Positions 1 through 8,827 of a stretch of 52,496 nucleotides of DNA are shown one piece after another. Numbering within the stretch: position 1 is the stretch's first letter; every line of letters starts with the position of its first letter. Both the position numbers and the translations under genes were made by a program. This DNA comes from Thermoprotei archaeon. Its GTDB lineage: Archaea > Thermoproteota > Thermoprotei > Thermofilales > B20-G17. Below the pieces are notes generated by a model. It searched no databases, was not told where the DNA came from, and saw nothing but the letters and a program-made list of their open reading frames with translations. The DNA is taken from assembly GCA_003650675.1 (NCBI GenBank), contig QMRH01000004.1, positions 1 to 52,496 of the forward strand, in the 5' to 3' direction.

Positions 1-879
1 CTTCATTATCTCCTCTCTTGCCCCGAAAGCCCCTATCGGAAACCCGCCCCCAATGATTTTCCCCATCACCACGATGTCAGCGTCGACGCCGAAATATTCT
101 TGGCCGCCTCCCATCGCCAGCCTAAATCCGGTTATTACTTCATCGAAGATCAAGAGAGTCCCTGTTTTATCGCATATTTCCCTGACCTCCTTAAGGTATT
201 CCCTATCTGCAGGAATAGCCCCCGCAACCCCCATAACTGGCTCTAGAATTACGGCCGCAACATCCTTTTCTTTAAGAACTCTTCTTAGGGCATCAGCATC
301 GTTAAAGGGAACAGATACAGTATCTTTTAAAACAGTTTCCGGTAGGCCGGCTGATTCAGGTCCTGTAAATGGTGGTGTCACACCTGTATGGAGGGTATCG
401 TAGCCTCCATGCCATCCTCCCTCCATTTTCACGATTTTTCTCCTTCCTGTGAAAGCTCTTGCCAATCTAACTGCATACATGTTGGCTTCAGTTCCACTAT
501 TAGTAAACCGTATTTTCTCCACATTTGGAACATATCTTGTTATAAGTTCGGCTAGTTCTATCTCTTTTTCATGCGCAAAACCGAAGTGTGTACCCTGTTC
601 AAGTTGTTCCCTAACAGCATCCAATACAGGTGTGGGTGCATGCCCTAGAATTAATGCACCATGTCCTATCCAATAATCGTCGTATACGTTTCCATCCACA
701 TCCCATATTTTACATCCCTTGGCACGGGCAACGTAAAAGGGGTAAGGTTCAATGTATCTAATATGATATGTGACCCCCATTGGAAGGACTTTACAGGCCC
801 GTTCATAAAGCTTTCTCGAGATGGGGGTTCTATTCTTTAGGCTATTGAGAATCCTATCATACTCCTTTTTCAAATCCAT
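1..879 (-). CDS. Class III aminotransferase, glutamate-1-semialdehyde aminomutase-like (3' end outside window)
   Basis: PLP-dependent class III aminotransferase; the closest well-known relative by motif is glutamate-1-semialdehyde 2,1-aminomutase, which moves an amino group within glutamate semialdehyde in tetrapyrrole synthesis. 293 codons are visible from ATG at 879, and the C-terminal third runs off the left edge. Seen: DVDGN near the N-terminus, NSGTEA (PLP phosphate site), FDEVITGFR (pyridine-binding Asp), and GKIIGGGFPIGAFG with the Schiff-base lysine at about residue 274. The sequence after the N-terminal strand differs from textbook HemL, and no other heme gene is nearby, so a related aminotransferase or mutase with another substrate is possible. 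Family is secure; substrate is not. Confidence 0.85.
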   Translation of the reverse strand, partial: MDLKKEYDRILNSLKNRTPISRKLYERACKVLPMGVTYHIRYIEPYPFYVARAKGCKIWDVDGNVYDDYWIGHGALILGHAPTPVLDAVREQLEQGTHFGFAHEKEIELAELITRYVPNVEKIRFTNSGTEANMYAVRLARAFTGRRKIVKMEGGWHGGYDTLHTGVTPPFTGPESAGLPETVLKDTVSVPFNDADALRRVLKEKDVAAVILEPVMGVAGAIPADREYLKEVREICDKTGTLLIFDEVITGFRLAMGGGQEYFGVDADIVVMGKIIGGGFPIGAFGAREEIMK

Positions 880-902
880 AATAGCACCCAATACTGGCTG
901 AA

Positions 903-911
903 GTAAATAAT
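903..911 (-). promoter_or_regulatory. Candidate TATA box for the class III aminotransferase
   Basis: Read on the minus strand this is TATTATTTA, centred about 28 bases upstream of the ATG at 879, the distance expected for an archaeal TATA box with a leaderless transcript. A second A/T palindrome lies at about 917-930. Position and composition only; no transcript data. Confidence 0.35.
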
Positions 912-940
912 AGTGTTAAATAATATTTAAGCTAAAACCC

Positions 941-1795
941 TTATTTTAAGAGACCATAGGCTTTGCTTACATCTACGTTGCTTATATCCCTTAACGCCAT
1001 GGGGGATCCCTGAAGCTGTGGTATCTCATCCTCAAATGTAGGCTTACTCACCTTGTAGAATATTCCGATGGGTATCCTTTCACCCCATTCATACGCCTTC
1101 TTCAGCGCTGCATCAAAATCGGTGATGTCGTGTCCTTCCTTCTGAAGATCATACACTCTTTTCCGGAAGAAATCGTATGTGTTATAGAACGTGTAGCATG
1201 GTTGCAACACGTCTATAAACGCGAATCCCCTATGTTTTATAGCCTCTTTAAAGAGCCATGTGAGGTGACTGAGGTTTCCTGAAAATCCTCTTGCAACGAA
1301 GGTTGCACCAGAGGTTAAGACGAGAGCCAGGGGGTTTAATGGTTCCTCGGGATTCCCGTAGGGTGTGGATCTAGTTTTCATCCCCTTAGGAGTGGTGGGT
1401 GTAACTTGTCCTGTAGTTAAACCAAATACCATGTTGTTGTGGACGATGTATTTGATGTCTATGTTTCTTCTGGCGGCATGTGGTAGATGCCCTAAACCTA
1501 TAGCATAGGCATCTCCGTCGCCAGCAAACCCTATTACCAATAGTTCACGGTTTGCCAGCTTTATTCCAGTAGCCAGCGGCAACACCCTACCATGGATTGT
1601 ATGGAAACTATTTACATTTATATAGTCTCCTAGTTTTCCGTGACACCCTATACCTGTAATAACCACCACTTTTTCCGGTCTTATGTTCAATTCAACTATG
1701 GCTTTTTTAAGTGCAGTAAGGATGCTGAAGTTTCCGCATCCAGGACACCAGGTGTTGGTTGCCTTTGTATTTAAAACTGCGGGTGTAACCTTCAT
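941..1795 (-). CDS. 2-oxoacid:ferredoxin oxidoreductase, beta subunit
   Basis: TPP-binding beta subunit of an archaeal 2-oxoacid:ferredoxin oxidoreductase, which oxidatively decarboxylates 2-oxoacids to acyl-CoA and passes electrons to ferredoxin in the cytosol. 284 residues. Cysteines C17, C20, C51 and C200 fall at the spacing known for the single [4Fe-4S] cluster of the two-subunit Sulfolobus-type enzyme. GDGDAYAIG at 92-100 with the following NN is the TPP/Mg site, and a lysine three residues after C51 (K54) sits where the Sulfolobus enzyme has a substrate/CoA-related lysine. Its start overlaps the stop of the alpha-gene by ATGA, so the two are translationally coupled. Which 2-oxoacid is preferred cannot be told from sequence. 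Confidence 0.95.
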   Translation of the reverse strand: MKVTPAVLNTKATNTWCPGCGNFSILTALKKAIVELNIRPEKVVVITGIGCHGKLGDYINVNSFHTIHGRVLPLATGIKLANRELLVIGFAGDGDAYAIGLGHLPHAARRNIDIKYIVHNNMVFGLTTGQVTPTTPKGMKTRSTPYGNPEEPLNPLALVLTSGATFVARGFSGNLSHLTWLFKEAIKHRGFAFIDVLQPCYTFYNTYDFFRKRVYDLQKEGHDITDFDAALKKAYEWGERIPIGIFYKVSKPTFEDEIPQLQGSPMALRDISNVDVSKAYGLLK

Positions 1796-3537
1796 TTAAT
1801 CACCTCCAGAATTTTTTCCGCAAGCTCCTTAGGGAAGAAAGGTCTTCCATTATACTTTAGTATACGCTCGTCCACTGGACGTAGAAGGAATTCTCGTAGG
1901 AGGGATTCGAGCTGTCCTGTGTAGTTGTTTTCCACCAAGATAAGTTTATTGACACCCTTCAGAGCCTCTCTTACCCGTTTCTCTGGAAATGGCGCGAGAA
2001 AGACGACTTGAATAAACTTAAGGTCCGCCCCCCTTTCCTTTATTATTTTCAATGCTTCCAGTATAGCTCCCTTAGTCGACCCCCAAGATATAATTGCTGT
2101 GGATGAGCTCCTATGACCATATATTTTAACGGATTCAGGTAGATTTTCAACCTCCTCACGCATTAATCTAAGCTTTCTAAACCTCTTCTCCATCATCCTC
2201 GTTGCATTAGCCTCATTGGCTGTTGCATATCCGAACTCGTTGTGCTCAGAGCTGTTCACCTTTACTATGGCATTTAAGGTCCCTGGTATAGCCATTGGAG
2301 AAATACCGTCTTCAGTTAATTTAAATCGTCTATATTCCTCCTCTCCCTTATATTCCCCAGTTATGATCTTTCCTCTTTCAACTCTAGCTTTATTTAGATC
2401 GAATTCTGGAACCGTTGCATGGCTTTCAGCTAAATGCTTGTCTGTTAATATTATCGCTGGAACCTGATACTTTTCTGCCATATTAAAGGCCTTCACCGTA
2501 AGGTAGAAAGCCTCCTCTGAATCGCCTGGGGCTATTACGAAACGTGGAAATTCTCCCTGAGAAGCATGTATGGTGAAACGTAGGTCTCCTTGAGACGTAT
2601 ATGTAGGCATACCTGTACTTGGTCCAGGCCTCTGTGCTATAACCACCACCACAGGCGTCTCCGTCATAGCAGCCTGTCCAAGTGCCTCTGTCATTAAACA
2701 AAAACCTCCACCAGAAGTTGCTACCATCGACCGTGAGCCAGCATACCATGCTCCAACAGCCATGTTTATCGCGGCTATCTCGCTTTCAGGTTGAACTACC
2801 ACTACATCGAAATCATGTTGTACAAGCGCTAGAAAATGGAGTATAGGAGATGCAGGTGTCATTGGGTAGGCAAAGTACGTTTTCATGCCAGCCCTCAGAG
2901 CCCCTAAAGCTACGGCTTCATTTCCAGTTATCACTAGATTCCCTGAATCACCTTTAGGCTTTATCTTCGCGAATGAACCTACACCGAAATTAGATCGACT
3001 ATACTCGTAACCTGCTTTTGCCGCCTTAATGTTAATTTCTGCTATTTCCCTATGTTTACCGAGCTCTTTGCCGATTACCTTTAACAGTATTTCCAGGTCA
3101 AAGCCTATTAAAGCCATTAAGGCTCCTAGGGCTACACTGTTTCTGACAATTAGAGACGCCTTTAACTCCTTTACTATCTTGGTTAATGGAATTCTATAGA
3201 TTTTAACCCCATCAGCTAATTGTAGTCCATCTAGTTTGAAGTCGTAATCTGTTATGATACCGCTACCTTTCAGTAATCTATGTGAATGTTTTTTAATAGT
3301 ATCTATATTTAATGCAATCATTATATCGGGATTAAAGTATTGAGACCATACTCTTTCGTCACTCACGGTGGCTAGGTAAAAGTTGTGGCCTCCCCTTATA
3401 AGCGAAGGATAATCTATCATTCCATGGACAAAGTAGCCTCCCCGTGTGAAGGTTTTTGCCAGCATCCTTCCTGCAGCTGCAACTCCCATTCCCGCTTCTC
3501 CGCCCACCAAATAGGTAAACCTCAACTTTCCACCCAC
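1792..3537 (-). CDS. 2-oxoacid:ferredoxin oxidoreductase, fused gamma-alpha subunit
   Basis: 581-residue large subunit that carries the gamma domain (about 1-185, starting with GGEAGMGV) followed by the alpha domain (from about 200), the arrangement of the archaeal two-subunit OFOR. The alpha domain has the pyruvate-family signature YPMTPASP (usually YPITPSS), and further down GGGFCLMTEALGQA and QRPGPSTGMPT. Start is GTG at 3537; no upstream in-frame ATG is better placed. It is first in the operon and overlaps the beta gene by four bases. No separate delta ferredoxin subunit is adjacent, consistent with the two-subunit class, which uses external ferredoxin. Confidence 0.94.
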   Translation of the reverse strand: MGGKLRFTYLVGGEAGMGVAAAGRMLAKTFTRGGYFVHGMIDYPSLIRGGHNFYLATVSDERVWSQYFNPDIMIALNIDTIKKHSHRLLKGSGIITDYDFKLDGLQLADGVKIYRIPLTKIVKELKASLIVRNSVALGALMALIGFDLEILLKVIGKELGKHREIAEINIKAAKAGYEYSRSNFGVGSFAKIKPKGDSGNLVITGNEAVALGALRAGMKTYFAYPMTPASPILHFLALVQHDFDVVVVQPESEIAAINMAVGAWYAGSRSMVATSGGGFCLMTEALGQAAMTETPVVVVIAQRPGPSTGMPTYTSQGDLRFTIHASQGEFPRFVIAPGDSEEAFYLTVKAFNMAEKYQVPAIILTDKHLAESHATVPEFDLNKARVERGKIITGEYKGEEEYRRFKLTEDGISPMAIPGTLNAIVKVNSSEHNEFGYATANEANATRMMEKRFRKLRLMREEVENLPESVKIYGHRSSSTAIISWGSTKGAILEALKIIKERGADLKFIQVVFLAPFPEKRVREALKGVNKLILVENNYTGQLESLLREFLLRPVDERILKYNGRPFFPKELAEKILEVIK

Positions 3538-3562
3538 GTTTCCTTGTATGAAAACTAATTAA

Positions 3563-3571
3563 AGTTATTTA
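3563..3571 (-). promoter_or_regulatory. Candidate TATA box for the oxidoreductase operon
   Basis: TAAATAACT on the minus strand, centred about 30 bases before the GTG start of the fused subunit. The 198-base divergent gap 3538-3735 otherwise holds only A/T-rich sequence that must also serve the UroD-like gene on the other strand. Confidence 0.3.
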
Positions 3572-3735
3572 ACTGCTCTTCTCCAAGAATAGTAAAAAGT
3601 ATTATATTATTCATACACTATGGGAAAAGTTTCTAATACTTATTCTAGTGTGAAGACTACATGGTTAAAAATTTATCTTACGAATGTTGGTCTAACATGT
3701 TTTGTTGCCCAGAGACTGTAGGGTGAAAGGAAGAA

Positions 3736-4779
3736 ATGTACAGAAGGGATGGTTCACGGAGACTTGTTTTAGATTTATTTGAGAAAGGGGAGGCCGATAG
3801 AATCCCCATACACGTGGAATCTGATTCAAAGACAGAGGAATTTCTTTATGGAGACGTGGTCGGGGTAGGTGCTAAATATCATGAATGGAGAAGATTTTAC
3901 ATCGAAGGTGGACCGTTTAGGAGAAAGACGGGAGAAAGTTTACGGAATTGGGTTGATAGAATTACATTAGAGGCTTACGATTGGCCGGACGTGGATCTCG
4001 TGGTCTCTAGGGCTCTGGAATCGTTTGAACATGTAGCAGGAAAGTATGCTTTCAAACGGTTTATATTATTTAAGGTTCTTGGTCCAACAGAGACAGCCGA
4101 ATCTTTTTTCGCGCCCGGTGTGCCCGAGGAGTTGATGCTTAAGGATCAAATTTTACATAGATATGGTTTTGCCGTCTTCCTTAAGTTTAAGCCCAGAGAA
4201 GCTCTAAAGATCTACGATAAGATAGCCGCCTACATATTAGAGATCGTTAAAGCAGGTTCCGAAGTGGACTACGTTGATGCCGTTAGAATAGCCGACGATA
4301 TAGCTGGTTACAGTGGGCCGCTTTACCCGCCACTATTATTAGACCGCTACCTTTACTGGCATAAATTGTATTCTGATGCCGTGGAAAAGAAAGGGAAATA
4401 TCCGGTCTTACACTGCGATGGTGATTTAACTAGGAAAAAACTTCTCCTCCATTTATCCCGTATTTACAAGGGCTTCCATCCACTGGATCTCCATCCAAAG
4501 TCGACTGTAAATGCGGCAAGAAAATGGGTTGAAAGGATACTTGAGGCCCGAAAAATGGTGGGGGAGGGGATAATCTTTTTTACCGGGATTCCAATAGACC
4601 TTCTGTTCAACAATCAACTTAGCGTAAGAGACTTTCTTGAAGTTCCTTTGACCCTTCTTCGTAAACATACTTCCAGGAACCTGGTTTTAGCGACGACGCA
4701 TAGTCCTTATCCGGGAAGAAGCTATTCCGAGCCACAGGTTAAGCTTAAGTTAATGCATCTACTTAAAAGTTTATCATAG
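3736..4779 (+). CDS. Uroporphyrinogen decarboxylase-fold protein (UroD/methyltransferase superfamily)
   Basis: 347 residues resembling the UROD superfamily, which includes uroporphyrinogen decarboxylase and the corrinoid/CoM methyltransferases. Seen: a DDIAGYSGPLYPPLL segment (about 188-203) matching the family's D-x-GxxxGPL region, then PVLHCDGD (about 224-231) where methyltransferases have the H-x-C zinc ligands, then GFHPLDLHPKST in the position of the substrate-barrel motif. The N-terminal active-site arginine motif of true HemE is not evident, so it is unlikely to be a heme enzyme. A ribosome binding site-like GAAAGGAAG precedes the ATG. Stands alone, divergent from the oxidoreductase. 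Substrate unknown. Confidence 0.7.
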   Translation: MYRRDGSRRLVLDLFEKGEADRIPIHVESDSKTEEFLYGDVVGVGAKYHEWRRFYIEGGPFRRKTGESLRNWVDRITLEAYDWPDVDLVVSRALESFEHVAGKYAFKRFILFKVLGPTETAESFFAPGVPEELMLKDQILHRYGFAVFLKFKPREALKIYDKIAAYILEIVKAGSEVDYVDAVRIADDIAGYSGPLYPPLLLDRYLYWHKLYSDAVEKKGKYPVLHCDGDLTRKKLLLHLSRIYKGFHPLDLHPKSTVNAARKWVERILEARKMVGEGIIFFTGIPIDLLFNNQLSVRDFLEVPLTLLRKHTSRNLVLATTHSPYPGRSYSEPQVKLKLMHLLKSLS

Positions 4780-4864
4780 TTTTAGGGCTACTTTAGCTGT
4801 AAAAACCTGTTTGAGATAACAAAGTTTTTCAGTGAAAAGTTATTATTTTATTTGGTCGAACACC

Positions 4865-5560
4865 ATGGTGAAGGTAAAAACTAAACTTGTATCGTGGGAT
4901 GAGGTTGTCGAGTGGTGTAGGCTTCTGGCTTTAAAAGTCGAGGAAGATTCATGGAGACCCGACCTCGTGGTGGCTGTAGCCCGTGGAGGATATGTACCTG
5001 CTAGGCTTATATGCGACTTCCTCGACATACATGATCTCGTAAGCCTCCAGATACTGCATTGGGGGAAAGCCGCAGAGATAACTGCAGAAGCACACGTTAA
5101 ATACCCCTACACATTGAATCTTTCCGGAAAGAAGATCCTATTAGTGGACGATATAATTGATACAGGCGACTCGGTTATCATAGCTAAAAAATTCATCACG
5201 GAAAACTGGAAGCCTGCCGAACTTAAGGTAGCGGCTATGCAGTGGATCTCCCCAGTAGCTAAGATAAAGCCCGATTACTTTGTTGAGGACGTCAAGGATT
5301 GGATTTGGTATCAGTATCCGTGGACACGTGCCGAAGACACAACCAACTTCTTCGAAAAAATATTAGACGAAAAGGCGAAGGAAGGAAAAAATGAATGGAG
5401 TTTAGAGGAACTTATAGGGGAGTTTAAGGCGTGGTATGGTATAGACGTCGGTGAAAAATATTATTCCCTTGCTCTAAAACGTTTACTAGACTCCGGTTTA
5501 TTGACGGAAGCTGGGGAAAACATTTATCGTTACATGAAAGAAAAAAGGGTTTCAAAATAA
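4865..5560 (+). CDS. Purine-type phosphoribosyltransferase with C-terminal extension
   Basis: 231-residue phosphoribosyltransferase that would join a base to PRPP in purine salvage. The PRPP loop VDDIIDTGDS (about 94-103) and the N-terminal VAVARGGYVPA are clear. After the catalytic core, residues from about 175 on look like a small helical or winged-helix tail (EELIGEFKAWYGIDVGEKYYSLALKRLL, split here for length: EELIGEF...RLLDSGLL). A GTG at 4832 would add 11 residues, but ATG 4865 is preferred: TATTATTTTA lies 15-24 bases before it, which would place the TATA box inside the longer reading. Xanthine/hypoxanthine/guanine specificity cannot be assigned. PRPP would come from the synthetase at 15545. 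Confidence 0.85.
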   Translation: MVKVKTKLVSWDEVVEWCRLLALKVEEDSWRPDLVVAVARGGYVPARLICDFLDIHDLVSLQILHWGKAAEITAEAHVKYPYTLNLSGKKILLVDDIIDTGDSVIIAKKFITENWKPAELKVAAMQWISPVAKIKPDYFVEDVKDWIWYQYPWTRAEDTTNFFEKILDEKAKEGKNEWSLEELIGEFKAWYGIDVGEKYYSLALKRLLDSGLLTEAGENIYRYMKEKRVSK

Positions 5561-5565
5561 TTTTT

Positions 5566-5958
5566 TCAGCAACAACTTTCCTTATATGCTATAGCTTCCA
5601 CTTCAAGCAACACATTTTTAGGTAGGTTAGCTACCTCTACCGTTGTCCTTGCAGGTGGATTATTGCCGAAGAAAGTGCCGTAGATTTCGTTAAACTTCGA
5701 GAAGAGGCTTAGATCTTTCAGGAAAACAGTCACCTTCACCACATCGTCAAAGGTGAATCCAGCCTCCTCCAGAATAGCCTTAATATTCTCCATAACCCTT
5801 AATGTCTGTTCATGTATATCCCCTTTAACCACTTCTCCGGTAGAGGGGTCTATTGGTATCTGACCTGAAATGAATAAAAATGGTCCAGCTTTAATAGCCT
5901 GTGAATATGGTCCTATGGGTTTCGGTGCCTTCTCCGTTAAAATGGTTTTCTTGGGCAT
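5566..5958 (-). CDS. ridA: RidA-family enamine/imine deaminase
   Basis: 130-residue member of the YjgF/YER057c/UK114 family. RidA hydrolyses reactive 2-aminoacrylate and related enamines released by PLP enzymes such as threonine dehydratase, protecting other PLP enzymes in the cytosol. The catalytic arginine is in PPARTTVEV (about 103-111), with the usual GPYSQA and FISGQIP motifs near the N-terminus and an acidic EVEAIA at the end. An odd terminal ESCC adds two cysteines. It follows ilvA on the same strand (97-base gap), so substrate producer and scavenger are likely co-expressed. Confidence 0.95.
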   Translation of the reverse strand: MPKKTILTEKAPKPIGPYSQAIKAGPFLFISGQIPIDPSTGEVVKGDIHEQTLRVMENIKAILEEAGFTFDDVVKVTVFLKDLSLFSKFNEIYGTFFGNNPPARTTVEVANLPKNVLLEVEAIAYKESCC

Positions 5959-6055
5959 GAGGAACCCTCCACACTTTTATAGACAAATATACTTAAAACC
6001 TTATCCTGTGATATTTAATTTCCTCATGGATCCGTCAGCGAGCACACTAATGTAT

Positions 6056-7300
6056 TCAGGTGGGGGAGGAGCCAGCCACGGTGAAAACGAAGCCCTTTTC
6101 CTCCAGTTTCCTTAGAATCTTCTTTAGATCACGTTCATCCTTAACTTCAAAGGTTACGTAAACCCTTGCTTTTCCAGGCTTTAAATAGGGACCCAACCTA
6201 TCGTGCGATATTTCGACGATATTTGCCTTAAGGGCAGCCAATATCTTTAGAACTTTCATCAACATTCCCGGCCTATCTGGCAGTTCTCCACATATTCTAA
6301 CTAGCCTGCCTTCAAGAAACATCGCTTTATCTATGAGTCTAGCCAGCATTGACATCTCTATGTTTCCTCCACTTATGACAGCAACCGCTCTCTTCCCTTT
6401 TAAATCCACCTTATTGCCTATTAATGCCGCTACGCTGAGCGCGCCAGCAGGCTCTGCAACACACTTGCTTCTTTCCAAGAGCAAGAAAAGGGCTTGAACA
6501 ATGTCTTCTTCGCTTACAAGCACAATGTCGTCTACAACCTCTTTTATTATATTAAAAGTTAATTCTCCAGGCTTCTTGACTGCAACCCCGTCCGCTATTG
6601 TGTCAACACGCTTCACCTCTATCAATTTTCCCTCTTTGAAAGAGAGAGCCATGGCTGGAGCTCCTTCTGGCTGAACCCCTATGATCTTAGCATGAGGTAT
6701 TAGTTTCTTCACGGCTATGGCTATTCCGGATATTAAGCCTCCTCCACCCACAGGCACCAGTACGACATCTATGTCGCCGAGTTTCCTTACTATTTCGAGA
6801 CCTATTGTGCCCTGACCAGCTATTATTCTTTCATCGTTAAAGGGGTGGACAAAAACGGCGTTAAACTTGTCCTTAATGTCCATTGCTTTACTATACGCGT
6901 CGTCGTACGTGCTTCCGTGAAGAACCACCTTAGCCCCATATGATCTAGTGGCGTTAACCTTCACGTAGGGTGTTCTTTCAGGCATCACTATTATTGATTT
7001 CATCCCCAGCTCGCTTGCTGCTAAAGCTACACCTTGAGCATGATTCCCGGAGGATGCAGCCACACATAGCTTTACGTTACACCGTTTCCTTAAAATGCTC
7101 CAGAGGAAGTAGTATGCTCCCCTAATTTTAAAGGAACCTGTTCTTTGTAGGTTTTCAAGCTTTAAGTATATTTCTCCCTCCGTTATATTGGAGAGAGTCC
7201 TGGACCTGTCTACAGGCGTCCTATACACCACTCTCTCGAGAACCTTATCGGCTTCAAGTATCAGCCCATATAGTTTTTCTAAACTAGGGTGCATCGTCAA
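6056..7300 (-). CDS. ilvA: Threonine dehydratase with C-terminal ACT domain
   Basis: PLP enzyme that deaminates threonine to 2-oxobutanoate and ammonia, feeding isoleucine synthesis or threonine catabolism. 414 residues: a fold-type II catalytic domain (about 1-325) with the PLP lysine in SFKIRGAYYF, the ASSGNHAQG substrate loop and the glycine-rich VPVGGGGLISG, followed by one ACT domain (about 335-414; CGELPDRPGMLMKVLK), typical of the short catabolic/archaeal form. The ACT domain suggests allosteric control by an amino acid. ATG at 7300 or 7294 are both possible. It sits 68 bases after speE and upstream of ridA on the same strand. Confidence 0.94.
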   Translation of the reverse strand: MTMHPSLEKLYGLILEADKVLERVVYRTPVDRSRTLSNITEGEIYLKLENLQRTGSFKIRGAYYFLWSILRKRCNVKLCVAASSGNHAQGVALAASELGMKSIIVMPERTPYVKVNATRSYGAKVVLHGSTYDDAYSKAMDIKDKFNAVFVHPFNDERIIAGQGTIGLEIVRKLGDIDVVLVPVGGGGLISGIAIAVKKLIPHAKIIGVQPEGAPAMALSFKEGKLIEVKRVDTIADGVAVKKPGELTFNIIKEVVDDIVLVSEEDIVQALFLLLERSKCVAEPAGALSVAALIGNKVDLKGKRAVAVISGGNIEMSMLARLIDKAMFLEGRLVRICGELPDRPGMLMKVLKILAALKANIVEISHDRLGPYLKPGKARVYVTFEVKDERDLKKILRKLEEKGFVFTVAGSSPT

Positions 7301-7368
7301 CGGCCTCCATACTATTTTAGTACACTATAAGGGATTTTTCTTTCGTCGACCATCCCCCGCCATCCATG

Positions 7369-8247
7369 TTACACATTCTTCAGGAGATCTATGTAGCGCG
7401 ATGTTTCAAAGAGGAAACCGTGTATAGAGGGGCTATAAAACCTAGTTTGTATACCTTCTTCTAGAATCCTTTTCTCAACATCTTTTGATGTTAGTGTTCT
7501 TGGGTCAAGGTGATCAGATGCAAATGCAAAGGTCCATAGACCCGTGAAGGAGGGTATAAACACCGTGTAGAAACCTACTATAGAAAAGAATTTTGAAAGA
7601 ATTTCCTTAATCCTCTCCTGTGCACCCTTATGTTCAATTACACCAAGGGATTGAAGGCTTACAATACCCTTTTCGTCTACAATGTTCCTAAGCTTACCCA
7701 AAACCTCTTCTTTATAGAAGAACGCAGCGGGGCCAACTTCATCTGTTACGTCGATAAAAACCACATCGTAGATGGATGGAGCCTCCTCCAGAAATCTTGT
7801 TCCATCTTCGATTATTATGGTGAGTCTAGGATCCTCTAAGGCAGATGCCAGGCTTCCGCCAAAAAACTTTTTAACGACCTCTATAACCATGGGATCTATT
7901 TCTACTAGGGTGACCTCACTTACCGTACTATATTTTAAAACCTCCCTAGCTACACCTCCATCGCCGCCGCCTATTATTAAAACTTTTTTGGGGGAAGGAT
8001 GGGTCACCATGATAGGGTGGACAAAGGTCTCATGGTATATGAATTCATCCCTCTCACAGATTTGGGTGACTCCATCCAAGTAAAGTGTTTTACCGAAGCC
8101 TTCGAGTTCTATAACTTCTATGTATTGAAACTTGCTTTTACCCCTGTAATGAACCTTCTTAACCCTCGAGATCGTGTAAACATTTTCTTGAAGTTTTTCG
8201 AGATAAAAGTCTTCACCATCGATTTTCCGTAAACCCTTCTTAAGCAT
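7369..8247 (-). CDS. speE: Polyamine aminopropyltransferase (spermidine synthase family)
   Basis: 292-residue aminopropyltransferase that transfers the propylamine group of decarboxylated S-adenosylmethionine to a diamine. The family hallmarks are present: VIGGGDGGVAREVLK (nucleotide-binding, about 90-104), an acidic TLVEID, and FIDVTDEVGP (catalytic Asp region, about 171-180). In hyperthermophilic archaea such enzymes often use agmatine or longer amines to make thermospermine or branched polyamines, so putrescine need not be the acceptor. It lies between the HEPN gene (40-base gap) and ilvA (68-base gap), all on the minus strand. Confidence 0.94.
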   Translation of the reverse strand: MLKKGLRKIDGEDFYLEKLQENVYTISRVKKVHYRGKSKFQYIEVIELEGFGKTLYLDGVTQICERDEFIYHETFVHPIMVTHPSPKKVLIIGGGDGGVAREVLKYSTVSEVTLVEIDPMVIEVVKKFFGGSLASALEDPRLTIIIEDGTRFLEEAPSIYDVVFIDVTDEVGPAAFFYKEEVLGKLRNIVDEKGIVSLQSLGVIEHKGAQERIKEILSKFFSIVGFYTVFIPSFTGLWTFAFASDHLDPRTLTSKDVEKRILEEGIQTRFYSPSIHGFLFETSRYIDLLKNV

Positions 8248-8287
8248 GTCTATATATTTTACATAAATACAATAAAAATATATTCCA

Positions 8288-8680
8288 TCATCCTAGGATG
8301 TTCTTGACAAACGCTACTATTTTGGAGGCTTTTTTAAACGCTTGCTCCGCCTCCTCCACACCAGATTCCTTGAACACAGTTTCTTCTGGTATAAAATCAG
8401 GGTACTTGAATGGCATATAGTGGGCGTCTAGGAAAAGAGCGTCCTCTAGAATGCCTCTCGGAACATTAATTTTCTCCGAAATTCGTCTAAAGAGAGCCTG
8501 TACACTATCTCCCTTCGGAATGCTACCTATGTTTAAGGCTAAAGCCTTTACCGCGTCTAAGGCGGCTCTATGGGCTGCAAAATAGACCCATTCGTACTCG
8601 CCTATATTTAAAAGATAACTAGCATATTTTAAGTCCCTTTCAGCCTGCTTAACCCATGCCTTCAATTTAATACTATCCAC
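8288..8680 (-). CDS. Solo HEPN-domain protein
   Basis: 130-residue all-helical HEPN protein. The family N-terminus is visible (KQAERDLKYASYLLNIGEY) and the C-terminal half has LDAHYMPFKYPD. HEPN proteins are often RNase toxins paired with an MNT nucleotidyltransferase; here no MNT gene is adjacent. Compared with the HEPN at 22285 in this window, the canonical AQQAAEK helix reads AHRAALDAVKA, and LDRHYIPTRYP reads LDAHYMPFKYP, so several conserved polar residues are replaced. That suggests a non-toxic or orphaned copy, possibly a regulatory protein. Co-directional with speE 40 bases downstream. Confidence 0.82.
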   Translation of the reverse strand: MDSIKLKAWVKQAERDLKYASYLLNIGEYEWVYFAAHRAALDAVKALALNIGSIPKGDSVQALFRRISEKINVPRGILEDALFLDAHYMPFKYPDFIPEETVFKESGVEEAEQAFKKASKIVAFVKNILG

Positions 8681-8827
8681 GATTCAATGCCATGATAAAA
8701 TACGTTCTTAAACTATAAAAACTTTGGAGATGCAGGTTTCAGCGAGCGAGGGCCCGTATACTCGATGTAAATATTCCCTGTGAATTTAAATCGAAGCTTA
8801 AGGATATTATTAAGGGTTGTGGCAACG

